Source: Diplonema japonicum (Eukaryota > Euglenozoa > Diplonemea > Diplonemida > Diplonemidae). Taken from it: DNA of 64,000 nt. The first letter of the stretch is position 1; each line of letters opens with the position of its first letter. Shown in pieces: positions 11,257-20,760 of the stretch. The notes under the pieces were generated by a model. It saw only the letters and a program-made list of their open reading frames with translations, ran no database searches and had not been told where the DNA came from. Location: the NCBI GenBank assembly GCA_964019335.1, contig OZ025664.1, forward strand, positions 124,001-188,000. The letters run 5' to 3'. Both the position numbers and the translations under genes were made by a program.

Positions 11257-12826
11257 AATTTGGCCCGGATATTTAAAGACGTTTTAAAAAAAAATAAAAA
11301 ACAAAAGCTACAAATATCGTAGATGGCATCCCTTAACCCCCCCCCCGTTTTCTTTCAGACTTTTAAAAAAAGAGAGAAAAGGGAGTAACCCCCCCCCTTT
11401 TTTTGCATCAGATTTTTTTTCTACCTCTTTTGTTTTATGAGTTTTACCCTCCCCCAAGCCTCCATCTCGACTCTCGACTCCCTTTCCTTTCCTTCCTCCC
11501 CCACTATTTAGCTATGCCCTTTCTTTTTCTTTTTTTTTCACCTTTCCTTTCACAAGCTGGGCTTTTATTGGGAAGAAGAGGAAAAAAAAACAAAAAAAAC
11601 GAAAAAAGGCATTCTAAAGCATAGTGTTATGTTACCCTCTTTACCCCCCCCCCCTTCCCTATTTTTTTAAAACATTGCAAAACACCCCCTCCCAATTTTT
11701 TTCTTTCCCTTTATCTTGTTTTCTAGAAATGAATGAAATGAGAAACGAAACGAATAAAAAAAGGGGGGAAGAAGGGGAATGGGGGGAGAAGAAAAAAAAA
11801 ATACCTGAAGAAGAAACAGTTTCTCCCTCCGCAAAGAGCATGTAATTCTGGAGAGAGTTCTCTTTTTTTCTCTTTTCTTTTTTTTTCTCTCTCCTTCCCC
11901 TCGGTCTTTTCTTTGTTTGTTTTCCTTTTTTCTTCATCAGCGTTTCCTTCTTTCTTCTCCTCCCCCCCCTTTATTTTAAACAAAAGGACGAAATTTATTT
12001 AGATTTTTTTTCTCTTTTCTTTTCAACCGCAAAAGAACTTGACCCTTTTTACTCTCCCCCCACCCATTTTTTTTTTTTAAATTCCCTGTACTTATTTATT
12101 CTTTTTTTTTTGTTGAAAACATTATTTTTTTTTCTCCCGTTTCCTTTTCTGTTTATGGGTCACCGCTCCTTCACGGAGATGTGGGTGCAAAAAAAAAAAA
12201 AAAAATCTACAACAAATACAATGGGTAAGATATTTCTCATGCGTATATCGGTTTCGGAAAAAAAAAAAATTGGGGTGTGAGAAGGGAAATGAAAAAAAAA
12301 AGTGAACACCTCCTCTCCCTGCCCTCCTCAAAAGCGATTAGGAATTTGTGTTTATGGGATGCAGCTGAAGGTGATGTAAAATTTAACACACGAGATAACA
12401 CGGCCTTCTAGCAGCCAAGCGCTCATTTGGAAATGGGGCTTGTTGATCTCCTTGGATGCTCGGCTGGAAAAAAAAAAAAGAACCTCAGCAACATACAGGA
12501 TAGCTTGAGGGGGGAGGAGAAGAGAGGAAAAAAAGGAGGGGGGGATCCAGTCTGTTCTTTGTGTGAACAAAGAAAGGAAAAAGAAATGAAAAAAAAAAAA
12601 AAAAATGCCAAAAGAAAGAATTAGGGGGTGAGGGAAGCAAAACCCCCGCCTCCTTTTTCTCAATACCTACCTATTAACTAACAACTTCAAAAAAAACCCC
12701 CCCCCCCCCACGTGATCATCAGTACACTCTAATTTCCTTTTTTTTTTTTAAATACAGCCGCAACAATACAAAAAAGGGAACGGGTTTCTAGGATTTCTCA
12801 ACGAGAAATCCCATAGATTCCCTCTC

Positions 12827-12864
<38 letters not shown>

Positions 12865-14160
12865 TGTTGCACCAAAGCTATTCTTAAAAAAAAAGGGGGG
12901 AACAAATTTTTTTTTTAAAATTTTTCTTCCCTTTTTTTTTTTCTTTTTGCTCATTTATCCATTTTTCTTTTTTTTCTGATTTCTCATTTTTTTTTCCCGA
13001 AGTTTAAAAAAAAAAAAGTCTTTTTAAATGTCTGCAAAAGCTGTCTAGCGCGTGATATGGCAAAAAAAGAAAATGAGAAAAAAGAAAAAAAAAAGAAGAG
13101 ACAAAGAAGAGAAGAAAGAAAGAAAAAAAAAAAAAAAAAAAAAAAAAACTACCACATATGCGTACACACGGAACGAGGGGGGAAGAAGGGATGGATTCTG
13201 CCTTTATACTTGTGTAGAAAACGATGAGAGAAATACAATTATGCCCCCCTCCCCCCTCTGCAAAGTATTTCACATTTTGGTGTTGCTCTTTAAGAGATAT
13301 GACAGGTAAAAAAAAAAGGAAATTTTCCCTCTCTTTCCCCCGAACGCTATTTTGCACAGGAAAGAAAACAAAAAAAAAAAAAAAAAAAAAAAAAAAAGCA
13401 AAGAAAGAAAACTCACCTCGTTTTGCTTGCTTCGTCATTCCTCCCCCCTCTTTTTTTTAAAAAAGTACAAAATCAACAGCTTGTGCAACCCTTTAAAGAA
13501 GGTGAAAAAAAAAAAGGAGGAGGAAAATCAACACCGACAATGGGGGGAAAGAAAAAAAAAAAGAAACATACAAAATTCGGCAACAAAGGGTTATTTACCC
13601 CCCCCCCCCCCTCTCCATAACTTTTTTTTCTTTTTTTTTCGTATGTATTTTCTCTTTCTGCCTTAACCATGGTTTTGTGCAGAAAAAATAACTATGGAAT
13701 ATGCTTGGAACTACTCATGTAGGATAACATTGCCCCAAAATTATTTTTAAATACTCTTAACCGCCCCCCCCCCCCCCTCATTTTAAAAAAAGAAGAAGCA
13801 GCAATGTTGAGATGAATTTTTTTTAGTCTCCCCGTTCCCTAACCCTCCTTTTTGGGTGCCCCACTCCCCACTGCCGCGAACAGCATGCCTTAACTGCTGT
13901 TTTTTTTTGGGGGGTATCGTGACGCGGGCAATAAAAAAAAAAAAGAACGAGTTACAAAAAAAAAAAAAGAAAATCATGTCTTCCCTTCGAGGGAATATTT
14001 GGGATGCTCCCCCCTGTTTTTTCTCCCCCATTCTTTTCTCTTTTTGACTTCCCACCCTCTCCATATCCCTTTTTATATTTACATCCTTCTCACGGTGTGT
14101 TTGGCCGTTGTTTTATGTCCTGTGTGATTTCTGGAAACTGTCTTTTGACATGCCACGTTC

Positions 14161-14340
14161 TTACCTACAAGGGGTCTCTTTCTGTGCTGCAGCCTTGCCC
14201 CTCTTCAGCCTGCGCAGCACCGAGTCTAGCTCGTCCGTTCCGGGTTTCGCGCTCTTCTTTGCAGTCGTTTTTGGGACAGGCTTTTGCGTAGTGCTCAACG
14301 AGCACGCTGGCCTTCTCTTTGTCGGTGGTGGCGATGCCAT
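14161..14340 (-). CDS. Possible small basic protein on the opposite strand
   Basis: A 59-codon minus-strand frame starts MASPPPTKRRPACSLSTTQK and later reads AKPGTDELDSVLRRLKRGKA. The mixed Lys/Ala/Pro/Asp composition looks protein-like, and the region is not homopolymeric. It would be the only antisense gene in the window, immediately upstream of a + strand gene. The overlapping + frame (14108-14494) is an alternative, and the region may simply be 5' UTR of the riboflavin gene. Confidence 0.22.
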   Translation of the reverse strand: MASPPPTKRRPACSLSTTQKPVPKTTAKKSAKPGTDELDSVLRRLKRGKAAAQKETPCR

Positions 14341-14495
14341 TTCCTCGTCGGAGTGGGGCTACTGGATATTTCTCGCTGCGGATGACCGAGAAGACTTGCG
14401 AGAGATTCCCGTGTCAGGTCGGGGTACCAATGAAGCTTCAGCAATTGTCCCTTTACGGAATTCGTTTCACAGTATACAAAACACAAGCACATAAG

Positions 14496-16160
14496 ATGGT
14501 CTTCACCGGTCTTGTAAGTGGTGTGGGCACAGGGTGTTTCGAACCCACTGAAGAGGGAGAGTGCAAAATGCTAAAAGTAGCCTGCGAAGGGTGGTTCAAA
14601 GGCGTGGAGTTGGGGGACAGCATCGCCGTGAACGGCTGCTGTCTGACTGTGGTTAAGATGACCGACGACAATGCATGGTTTCAGGTTATGAAGGAAACCT
14701 TGCGGCTGACTGCTTTGGAAGACAAAACTACCTTCAACATTGAGAAGGCTGTGATCCACGATGCCACGCGCATGGGAGGACACGTGGTCCAGGGACACGT
14801 CCATGGCGTGGGCTCACTGACATCGGTAACCCCTGTGACTGGTGACGACTCTGTGCTGTACTGGTTCGCAGTCCCCCCTGTGCCTGCCGACCTTGCCCTG
14901 AAGCACAAGGGCTCCATTGCCATCAATGGCGTCTCCCTCACAGTTGCCGAGGTCGATGGTGCCAATGTCAAAGTCTCCATCATCCCGCACACCCGCAAGG
15001 TGACCACCTTTGGAGCCCTGCAGCCTGGTGACCGTGTCAACATCGAGTTCGACTGCAACTCAACATCCGCCGCCCCTCTCCCCACACCCAGCACCGACAC
15101 CGACTTTATGCTTGAGGCCGTCAAAGAAGGCAACCTGGGCCGCCTAACGGCCCCTCCCAACCCATGGGTCGGCTGCGTCGTCGTTCGTGACGGCTGCATC
15201 ATCGGCAGAGGGCACCACATCAAGGCAGGCACACCCCATGCAGAGATCCAAGCTTTCAACTCCGTCTCCGATAAGACCCTCCTCAAAGGCAGCACCGTCT
15301 ACACCACACTCGAACCCTGCTCGCACCATGGCAGGACAGGGCCTTGCTGCGAGGCGCTGGCTGCTGCGGGTGTGGGGAAGTGCGTGATCGGTGTGCTCGA
15401 CCCTGACGACAAGGTCTCCGGAAGGGGTGTGGAGTTCATGCGGTCCAAGGGCATTGAGGTGGTGTGCAACGTGGCGAGCGAGGCATGTGAGGAGTCCCTG
15501 AAGTCGTACCTGCACCAGAGGCGCAGCGGCATGCCGTACGTAGTCATCAAGACTGCCACCACACTCGACGGGTGCGTGGCGTGCGGCGACGGCACTTCCA
15601 AGTGGATCACAGGTCCTGATGCCCGCTCCAGAGGCCATCTCATTAGGGCTCAGTCTCAGGCTATTGTAGTGGGCAGTTCCACCGTGCTAGCTGACAACCC
15701 ACAGCTCACAGTGCGTCGCCCTGACGTCCCTTCAGACCACCAGCCCTTGCGCGTGGTCCTCGACAGGCGTGGCCGTGTGTGTGACGAGAAGCTCACCCTT
15801 CTTGCGGATGAACACAAGACGCTGATCTTCACTGAGCAGGCGCTGGCATCCTCGGAGACTGTGGAGGTCGTCGAAGGCCCCTTCACTCTCAGTAGCGTGC
15901 TCAAGGAACTTGCCTCCCGCGGAGTCCTCCAGGTGATGATCGAGGGTGGGGGCGCGCTGCACACTTCGTTCATGAAGGAGTCACTCTTCAACGAGCTCTA
16001 CTTGTTCCAAGGAGCCACTTTCTTCGGTGAGGGTGGCAGGAAATGGCTGCAGCAGCCCCTGTGCTCTACGATAGCGGAGGCGACATTCCTTAAACTGGAG
16101 TCCGTGGAACAGTTGGGCAACGATACCATGTCCGTGTTCACCTTGCAGAAGAAAGACTAA
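14496..16160 (+). CDS. Riboflavin synthase fused to RibD (deaminase-reductase)
   Basis: 554 residues. Residues 1-190 are riboflavin synthase alpha, with two lumazine-binding barrels: MVFTGLVSGVG start, GDSIAVNGCCLTV at 40-52, and GSIAINGVSLTV in the second barrel. After a Pro/Ser/Thr linker (191-203) comes a zinc cytidine-deaminase-type domain with HAE (248-250) and EPCSHHGRTGPC (273-284), then a RibD-type reductase (ATTLDGCVACGDGTSKWITG, VGSSTVLADNPQLTVR, IEGGGALHTSF). One chain would therefore provide pyrimidine deaminase, pyrimidine reductase and riboflavin synthase of the vitamin B2 pathway. The start is chosen because riboflavin synthases begin M-(V)-FTG and a CACAG lies about 24 nt upstream. 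All catalytic motifs look intact. Confidence 0.95.
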   Translation: MVFTGLVSGVGTGCFEPTEEGECKMLKVACEGWFKGVELGDSIAVNGCCLTVVKMTDDNAWFQVMKETLRLTALEDKTTFNIEKAVIHDATRMGGHVVQGHVHGVGSLTSVTPVTGDDSVLYWFAVPPVPADLALKHKGSIAINGVSLTVAEVDGANVKVSIIPHTRKVTTFGALQPGDRVNIEFDCNSTSAAPLPTPSTDTDFMLEAVKEGNLGRLTAPPNPWVGCVVVRDGCIIGRGHHIKAGTPHAEIQAFNSVSDKTLLKGSTVYTTLEPCSHHGRTGPCCEALAAAGVGKCVIGVLDPDDKVSGRGVEFMRSKGIEVVCNVASEACEESLKSYLHQRRSGMPYVVIKTATTLDGCVACGDGTSKWITGPDARSRGHLIRAQSQAIVVGSSTVLADNPQLTVRRPDVPSDHQPLRVVLDRRGRVCDEKLTLLADEHKTLIFTEQALASSETVEVVEGPFTLSSVLKELASRGVLQVMIEGGGALHTSFMKESLFNELYLFQGATFFGEGGRKWLQQPLCSTIAEATFLKLESVEQLGNDTMSVFTLQKKD

Positions 16161-16285
16161 AGAGGATTGACACAGGTTTTTGCCCCCCCTCCCTCCCCGA
16201 CATCGTGTCTGTCCTCAGGTTGCTGCCGAGTTGAGTCTCAGTGTTGAGTAACCAGCTCTTTCCTCCTTCACCGCACTACAGGAAG

Positions 16286-17715
16286 ATGTACGGTAAAGTT
16301 GTACTCGCGTCTGTGCTCGTTGCGTCGTGCAGCGGGCTGGCGGTGCTGCCGGAAAGGTCTCGAGGCGGGAAGCTTGCGGACCTTGTGCCCGAATGGAAGA
16401 CGCAGTACGGGGAAGGGGTTGCGCTGGTGTACGAGGCTCCGCTGGATCACTTCAACGCCAGCATCACAGAGAACATGACTGTGAGGTACTGGGTGGACGC
16501 ATCGTGCTACCAGACGGGGGGGGCTGTCTTTGTCAACATGGGCGGCGAGGGAACTGCAGGTCCCGGTTTCTGCAACGCCAGGGCCAAGCAACACCATGCT
16601 GTGGTGGTAAACGTGGAGCACAGGTTTTATGGTAACTCACAGCCAAAGTCAGCCACGCCGCTCTCCCTCCACTACCTGCGCTTCCTTCAGGTTGAGCAGA
16701 ACCTTGCGGACACTAACGCCATCGCCCTCATGGTGAAGAAGGAGAAAGGGGCAGGCTCTATCTTCGCTTTCGGAGGGTCGTACTCGGGTGCTACTTGCGC
16801 GTGGTTTAGACAAAAGTACCCCTCCACCGTGGCCGGGTGCCTCAGCAGCAGTGGTGTTGTCAATGGTATCTACGAGATGACTGCCTTCGACACCCGTGTG
16901 TTCAAGGCAATCTCCCACCCTGACACGTCATGCCCCAACAACATGATCCAGGCCACCAAGGCGCTTGAGAAGCAGTTCCAGGCAGGCAATGCTGACAAGG
17001 TGAAGAAGCAGTTCAACGCCGAGAACCTTGTCGGCACGAAGCTCGGTGATTCTGATTTCTTCTACGCTGTGGCCGACGCCCTTGCACAGCTGGACCAGTA
17101 CGGGCAGAAGCACCAGCTGTGCAGCGGCTTCCACTCGCTTCCCGCAAACCCGACCGACGCGGAGCGCATTGCCAACGTGAACGAGATCATCACCACGAAC
17201 TACGGGAACAACTTCGTGAACCAGTGCTTCTATGACTCTGAATGTCTGAAAACGACCCTGACCGCCGGCAGCATGGCGAGGCAGTGGAGGTGGCAGAAGT
17301 GCACTGAGGTTGCCTACCTGCAAGACGCCCCTAAGCAGAACAGCCTGCGTTCGACTATCTACCTGACGATGCCTGATCTCATCACGCAGTGCGAGCACGT
17401 CTTCAACCTCAAGGCCGCCGACATGCAGAAAATCAACGCTGACTTCAACAAAAAGTTCTGGCAGCAGCTGCCGACAGAGGCCACCAACGTTTTCTTCTTG
17501 GACTTTTCGGACGACCCATGGCAGGTATGGAAAGCAAAAATGAAAGTAAGTGAATCACACCGAAACAGGAAGCCTCTGTGAACAGGACTCTGTCGCCCTC
17601 CCTCCCGTACTGCATGACCACCTGTGATGGGTGTGGGCACTGTGGTGCTGGCGCCGGTGCCCATGCGAAACAGTGCGACGAAGAAGCAGACACGTACATC
17701 GCCAAGTGGCTGTAG
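16286..17715 (+). CDS. Serine carboxypeptidase S28 (Pro-X carboxypeptidase-like)
   Basis: Exons 16286-17524 and 17569-17715 give 461 residues. The N-terminus (MYGKVVLASVLVASCSGLAV) is a signal peptide. Family landmarks in order: EHRFYGNSQP (111-120), the nucleophile in GGSYSG (Ser165), Asp410 in SDDPW, and His437 in CDGCGHCG. Splicing is required to reach the catalytic His and the C-terminus. S28 enzymes cleave after proline in lysosomes or after secretion. The start at 16286 follows CTACAG by four bases; an upstream in-frame ATG at 16241 would spoil the signal peptide. It is complete, with full catalytic triad. Confidence 0.93.
17525..17568 (+). other. Intron of S28 peptidase gene (44 nt)
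   Basis: GTATGG donor after CAG, AAACAG acceptor, phase 0. A later ACAG (ending 17580) breaks the frame; only the first acceptor restores the His-containing C-terminus. Confidence 0.88.
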
Positions 17716-18109
17716 TGAGCCCTTCTTGTTGACTGTGCAAACGAACGTGTTGACCACCCGCATCCTCGCGTGTGGCTAGTGTGCTCTTGTGTTCTTTTTT
17801 CCATTTCGTTTGTTTGTTTTTTCTTTATTTGCAGCCCAGGTATCACGACCTTTCCTAGGTCCAGGTGTCTGGGTCTCGGTGCGGGGTTGCCTGGTTTCCT
17901 TCTGCTTGCCAGATCACCTTGGTCGTTTGTAAAAAAAAGAGAAGTTTTTTTTTTATTGCTTTTTTTTTTTTTTTTGTTCCACCCTCAAAAAAAGCTTCCA
18001 ACCCTTGGGTACCAGGGTGTAAACGTTGTCCGGTTCCACGGGTTCAGAAAGTCGTCATTCAGTAATAAACACCTCTTTCACAGCATTTAAAAAAACCCCT
18101 TGAAACAAA
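17716..18109. other. Spacer with T runs and 5' UTR
   Basis: No coding frame. T-rich stretches at 17812-17834 and 17945-17975 precede a TTTCACAG acceptor at 18076-18083 close to the next ATG. Confidence 0.5.
18086..18109 (+). promoter_or_regulatory. 5' UTR motif shared with the eL34 gene
   Basis: TTTAAAAAAACCCCTTGAAA followed by CAAA directly before the ATG, beginning just after a CACAG acceptor. Nearly the same string (TTTAAAAAAACCCTTAACAA) precedes the eL34 start at 42297-42317. Possibly a translational element of strongly expressed genes. Confidence 0.5.
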
Positions 18110-18655
18110 ATGCCTGCCGAGAAGCGTGCCGCGTCGCCGCAGAAGGGTTCGCCCAAGAAGAGCAAGAAGGCGTCCCCTGAGAAGAAGAAGAGGGAGTACC
18201 ACATGAACGTGAACCATTGCCTGGACAAGAAGGTGGAGGTTGCCTCGCTGACAGAGATGATGAAGCTTCCCGTGGGTATGCTGGAGGGTGTGGGGAAGAA
18301 GACCGAGGAGCACCTCAACGACCTTGGCATTAAGACCATCAAGGACATGGGGACTTGGAAGTACTACAAGATATCGAAGGCCATCGCAGTTCTTGCATTG
18401 ACTGAGGAGTCGGGGTTCAGGCATGACAAGGCCCGTATGAACATCGATGGGGCCCTTGACAAGAAGTTCGAGACCAAGACTCTCTTCGAGATCTCGAAGT
18501 GTTCTCCTGTCGTGCTGCAGGGCCTCGGCCCCAAGGCAGAGGGCGCACTCGATGCACTCCACCTGACGACTGTAGACAAGCTCAGCTCCTACAAGTTTTT
18601 CGAAAGGGCCGAAGCTCTTGTTGACCTTGCGGCTCACGAACGCAAGCAGAAGTAA
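18110..18655 (+). CDS. Basic protein with two helix-hairpin-helix-like repeats
   Basis: 181 residues. Residues 1-28 form a Lys/Ser/Pro tail (SPQKGSPKKSKKASPEKKK) like those of chromatin-associated or rRNA-associated proteins. The rest is a tandem duplication: MNVNHCLDKKVEV...LEGVGKKTEEHLNDLGIKTI and MNIDGALDKKFET...LQGLGPKAEGALDALHLTTV, each followed by a (T/S)xKYYKISKAIAVLAL-like helix. The L-x-G-(V/L)-G-x-K-x-x-x-x-L pattern is the helix-hairpin-helix signature that binds nucleic-acid backbone or mediates protein contacts. It shares a 5' UTR motif with eL34, which suggests high expression. The specific function is unknown to me. Confidence 0.82.
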   Translation: MPAEKRAASPQKGSPKKSKKASPEKKKREYHMNVNHCLDKKVEVASLTEMMKLPVGMLEGVGKKTEEHLNDLGIKTIKDMGTWKYYKISKAIAVLALTEESGFRHDKARMNIDGALDKKFETKTLFEISKCSPVVLQGLGPKAEGALDALHLTTVDKLSSYKFFERAEALVDLAAHERKQK

Positions 18656-19158
18656 AATAAAAAGAAGAATTCATGAAAGATCCAGCAATTTTTTTTTTTT
18701 AATTTTTTTTTTTTTATACTCCGCAACTATTATCCCATTCTTGACTAACATTTTAGTTTTAGCCCAAGAAGGAAAAAAAAAAAAGAAAAAAAAAAGAAAG
18801 CTGGATGAATAGTGGTAAGGAGGAGGAGGGACGAGCAGTTTTTGCTGAAAGTCATGGAGATTTTGCTTTATTCAAAATTCGCAAGGTTACATTTGGCGAA
18901 ATCTTTTTTTTTCAGAAGAAAAAAAAAGCTTTCCTCCCCCCTCAAGCCTTTTACCTCTTTTTTTCTGAACCCTTTCTCTACGTACTTAGATGTTTTTTTT
19001 TTTTTTTTTTTTTTTTTTATTTCTCGGTTTTCTTTCTTTTTTTTTTCCCCCCCTTAGTTTTGCCACGCAGTGACATCTTTTTGTTTTTTACTCCTTCTAC
19101 TTTTTTCTTTTAAAAATTGAAAGCTCTGTTCTAAACAGGAATACACAAAAAAAAAGAA
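18656..19158. other. Spacer with T and A runs
   Basis: Only Phe/Lys-biased frames. T runs near 18991-19018 and an AAACAG acceptor ending 19139 precede the next start through an A-rich leader. Confidence 0.5.
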
Positions 19159-20592
19159 ATGCAAGTAACAGCTGTACCTGTACGGCCAATATCAGCAACG
19201 AAGGGCCCACGTGGGGCGTCTTCCCCAAGGAAGCAGGAAAGACAAGAAACCCCATCTAACAGCAGAAGGGCAAGGCGGCCATCATCGGCAATAGTATGCA
19301 AGCGCAGCAGGAGTCTCCCCGACGAAAGAGATATCGAGATCAGAACAGACGGTACGGAGCCTTGGCTGGGAACAAAAATCCGATTTTGGCAAGCAGTGCT
19401 TCTGTACAGCGGGGAGAAGAGGGAGATAGCGGGGTGCTGTGCTGTGCTGGGCATAAAACCATCGCTTGCTGAAAAGGTACTGAAATGGGAAACACGAGCA
19501 CGCGCTGCTCAGAAAGGCCTCCACGTACGTGACACAGAGGAAGTCTCTGAGGTTCTAGAGATCATGAAACGCGAAGGCATTAAGACAACCATCAGCGCTG
19601 ACGAAACCCTTTCGTACCGCAAGCAAGCCGACCCCAACATGTCGGATCCAGAAGCCCTCGCCCAACGAGAGGCACTTAAGTCCCACCCTGAAGTTATAGA
19701 CACCGTGAAGGAGCTGTGGGGTGTGCTCCAGAAATGCCCATCTCCCCACGATAAGGTCATCGACAGGCAGATCTATCAATGGATGTCCCTCCGCTTCCTC
19801 GAACGCCTCGTCCCCGAGAAGGAGCGGCAAGAGGTCCTCCCCCTCCTCGACGAGGACTGGTGGACAGAATCCAAATGCTCTTACTTCATGGATTTCAACT
19901 ACTTCTTCGAAGGCATATTCGCCTACACCGACGTGTGGTGCTCCAAAGTGTCTTGTGTACAGTATAGTAAGAGAATAAAAGAGCTCACAAAGATAGTGAA
20001 CCAAGGGCGATATGAGTTTACGTATTCCATCAGGCTTGCGGAACGGCATTGGACAGAATGGCTGGTAAAGATAGGTGCAGTGGAAGAGTCAAATGCATTT
20101 ACCTCAGATGATGCCTTCACACGCACCAAGTACAAGAAGAGACAGGGGACGGACTTGGCACCTGCAGAGTTTCCGTTTAAAGGACATCGCCACTACAGAA
20201 GGGGGAGGAGAACGTCTAGCAGCGTACCGCAGTCTCCCTCTAGTAAGTCGCCCGGAAGGTCCCCTGCGAGGTCCAGGGGAGGGAGTGTCGCGTCTATAGG
20301 ATCGAGAAGCTCACGAGGGAGCCGGGCATCTATAGTTGCTTATGGGCAGTACTCGGGAACTTCTGTCCTGCGTGATGAAGGCATTGTTAGCAAGAGGGAC
20401 CTTATTAAACTCAAAGCTAGCTCCCCCACACCCCCACGCACTCCCACAGGTGTAAATAGAGACGAGCTCCGAAGTGAGCTCGATCAACTGCAGCAAGAAC
20501 TGATCGACGACGAAATGCAGGACGCCAACGAGGACGACCCCCTCGTCAACGTGGTCCTGCCCGCAAAACTAAGAAAAAGCTCTGCCGCGTGA
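19159..20592 (+). CDS. Hypothetical protein, conserved-looking core with SR-rich tail
   Basis: 477 residues. Residues 1-55 are basic and disordered. The central part (about 65-330) looks globular and helical, with Trp-rich stretches such as EPWLGTKIRFWQAVLL, DKVIDRQIYQWMSLRFLERL and WWTESKCSYFMDFNYFFEG. Residues about 345-390 are an Arg/Ser-rich segment (SSSVPQSPSSKSPGRSPARS), and the C-terminus has a short coiled-coil-like piece (RDELRSELDQLQQELIDDE). There is no signal peptide or membrane span. I do not recognise the family; the style is like flagellar or cytoskeletal proteins of protists, but that is only an impression. Confidence 0.8.
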   Translation: MQVTAVPVRPISATKGPRGASSPRKQERQETPSNSRRARRPSSAIVCKRSRSLPDERDIEIRTDGTEPWLGTKIRFWQAVLLYSGEKREIAGCCAVLGIKPSLAEKVLKWETRARAAQKGLHVRDTEEVSEVLEIMKREGIKTTISADETLSYRKQADPNMSDPEALAQREALKSHPEVIDTVKELWGVLQKCPSPHDKVIDRQIYQWMSLRFLERLVPEKERQEVLPLLDEDWWTESKCSYFMDFNYFFEGIFAYTDVWCSKVSCVQYSKRIKELTKIVNQGRYEFTYSIRLAERHWTEWLVKIGAVEESNAFTSDDAFTRTKYKKRQGTDLAPAEFPFKGHRHYRRGRRTSSSVPQSPSSKSPGRSPARSRGGSVASIGSRSSRGSRASIVAYGQYSGTSVLRDEGIVSKRDLIKLKASSPTPPRTPTGVNRDELRSELDQLQQELIDDEMQDANEDDPLVNVVLPAKLRKSSAA

Positions 20593-20760
20593 AGCATTGT
20601 CATTTATTTATTTGGATGAACCTTTTCCGAGGATCTTTTTTTCTTCTTCTTTTTTTTTTCGTTCTTACTCCACCATGGCGAGGTTACAACAACCGCTTTT
20701 GGTTATACTTTCCGATATCAGTTGTCTCTCTTCTTTCTTTCAGCCTCCGCACCACGCGTA

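Larger units (their letters stand above)
7867..14160. other. 6.3 kb gene desert dominated by homopolymers
   Basis: Runs of A, T, C or G up to about 30-40 nt alternate throughout. All frames on both strands are short and biased to Phe, Lys or Pro. One small TIR element (8361-8554) and a C(n)(CA)n tract near 11211 stand out. I see no tRNA, rRNA or conserved protein. Confidence 0.65.

Noticed and set aside
17525-17580. Use of the second ACAG (ending 17580) as acceptor in the S28 gene
   Set aside because: It puts the exon out of frame and loses the catalytic His; the acceptor ending at 17568 restores it.
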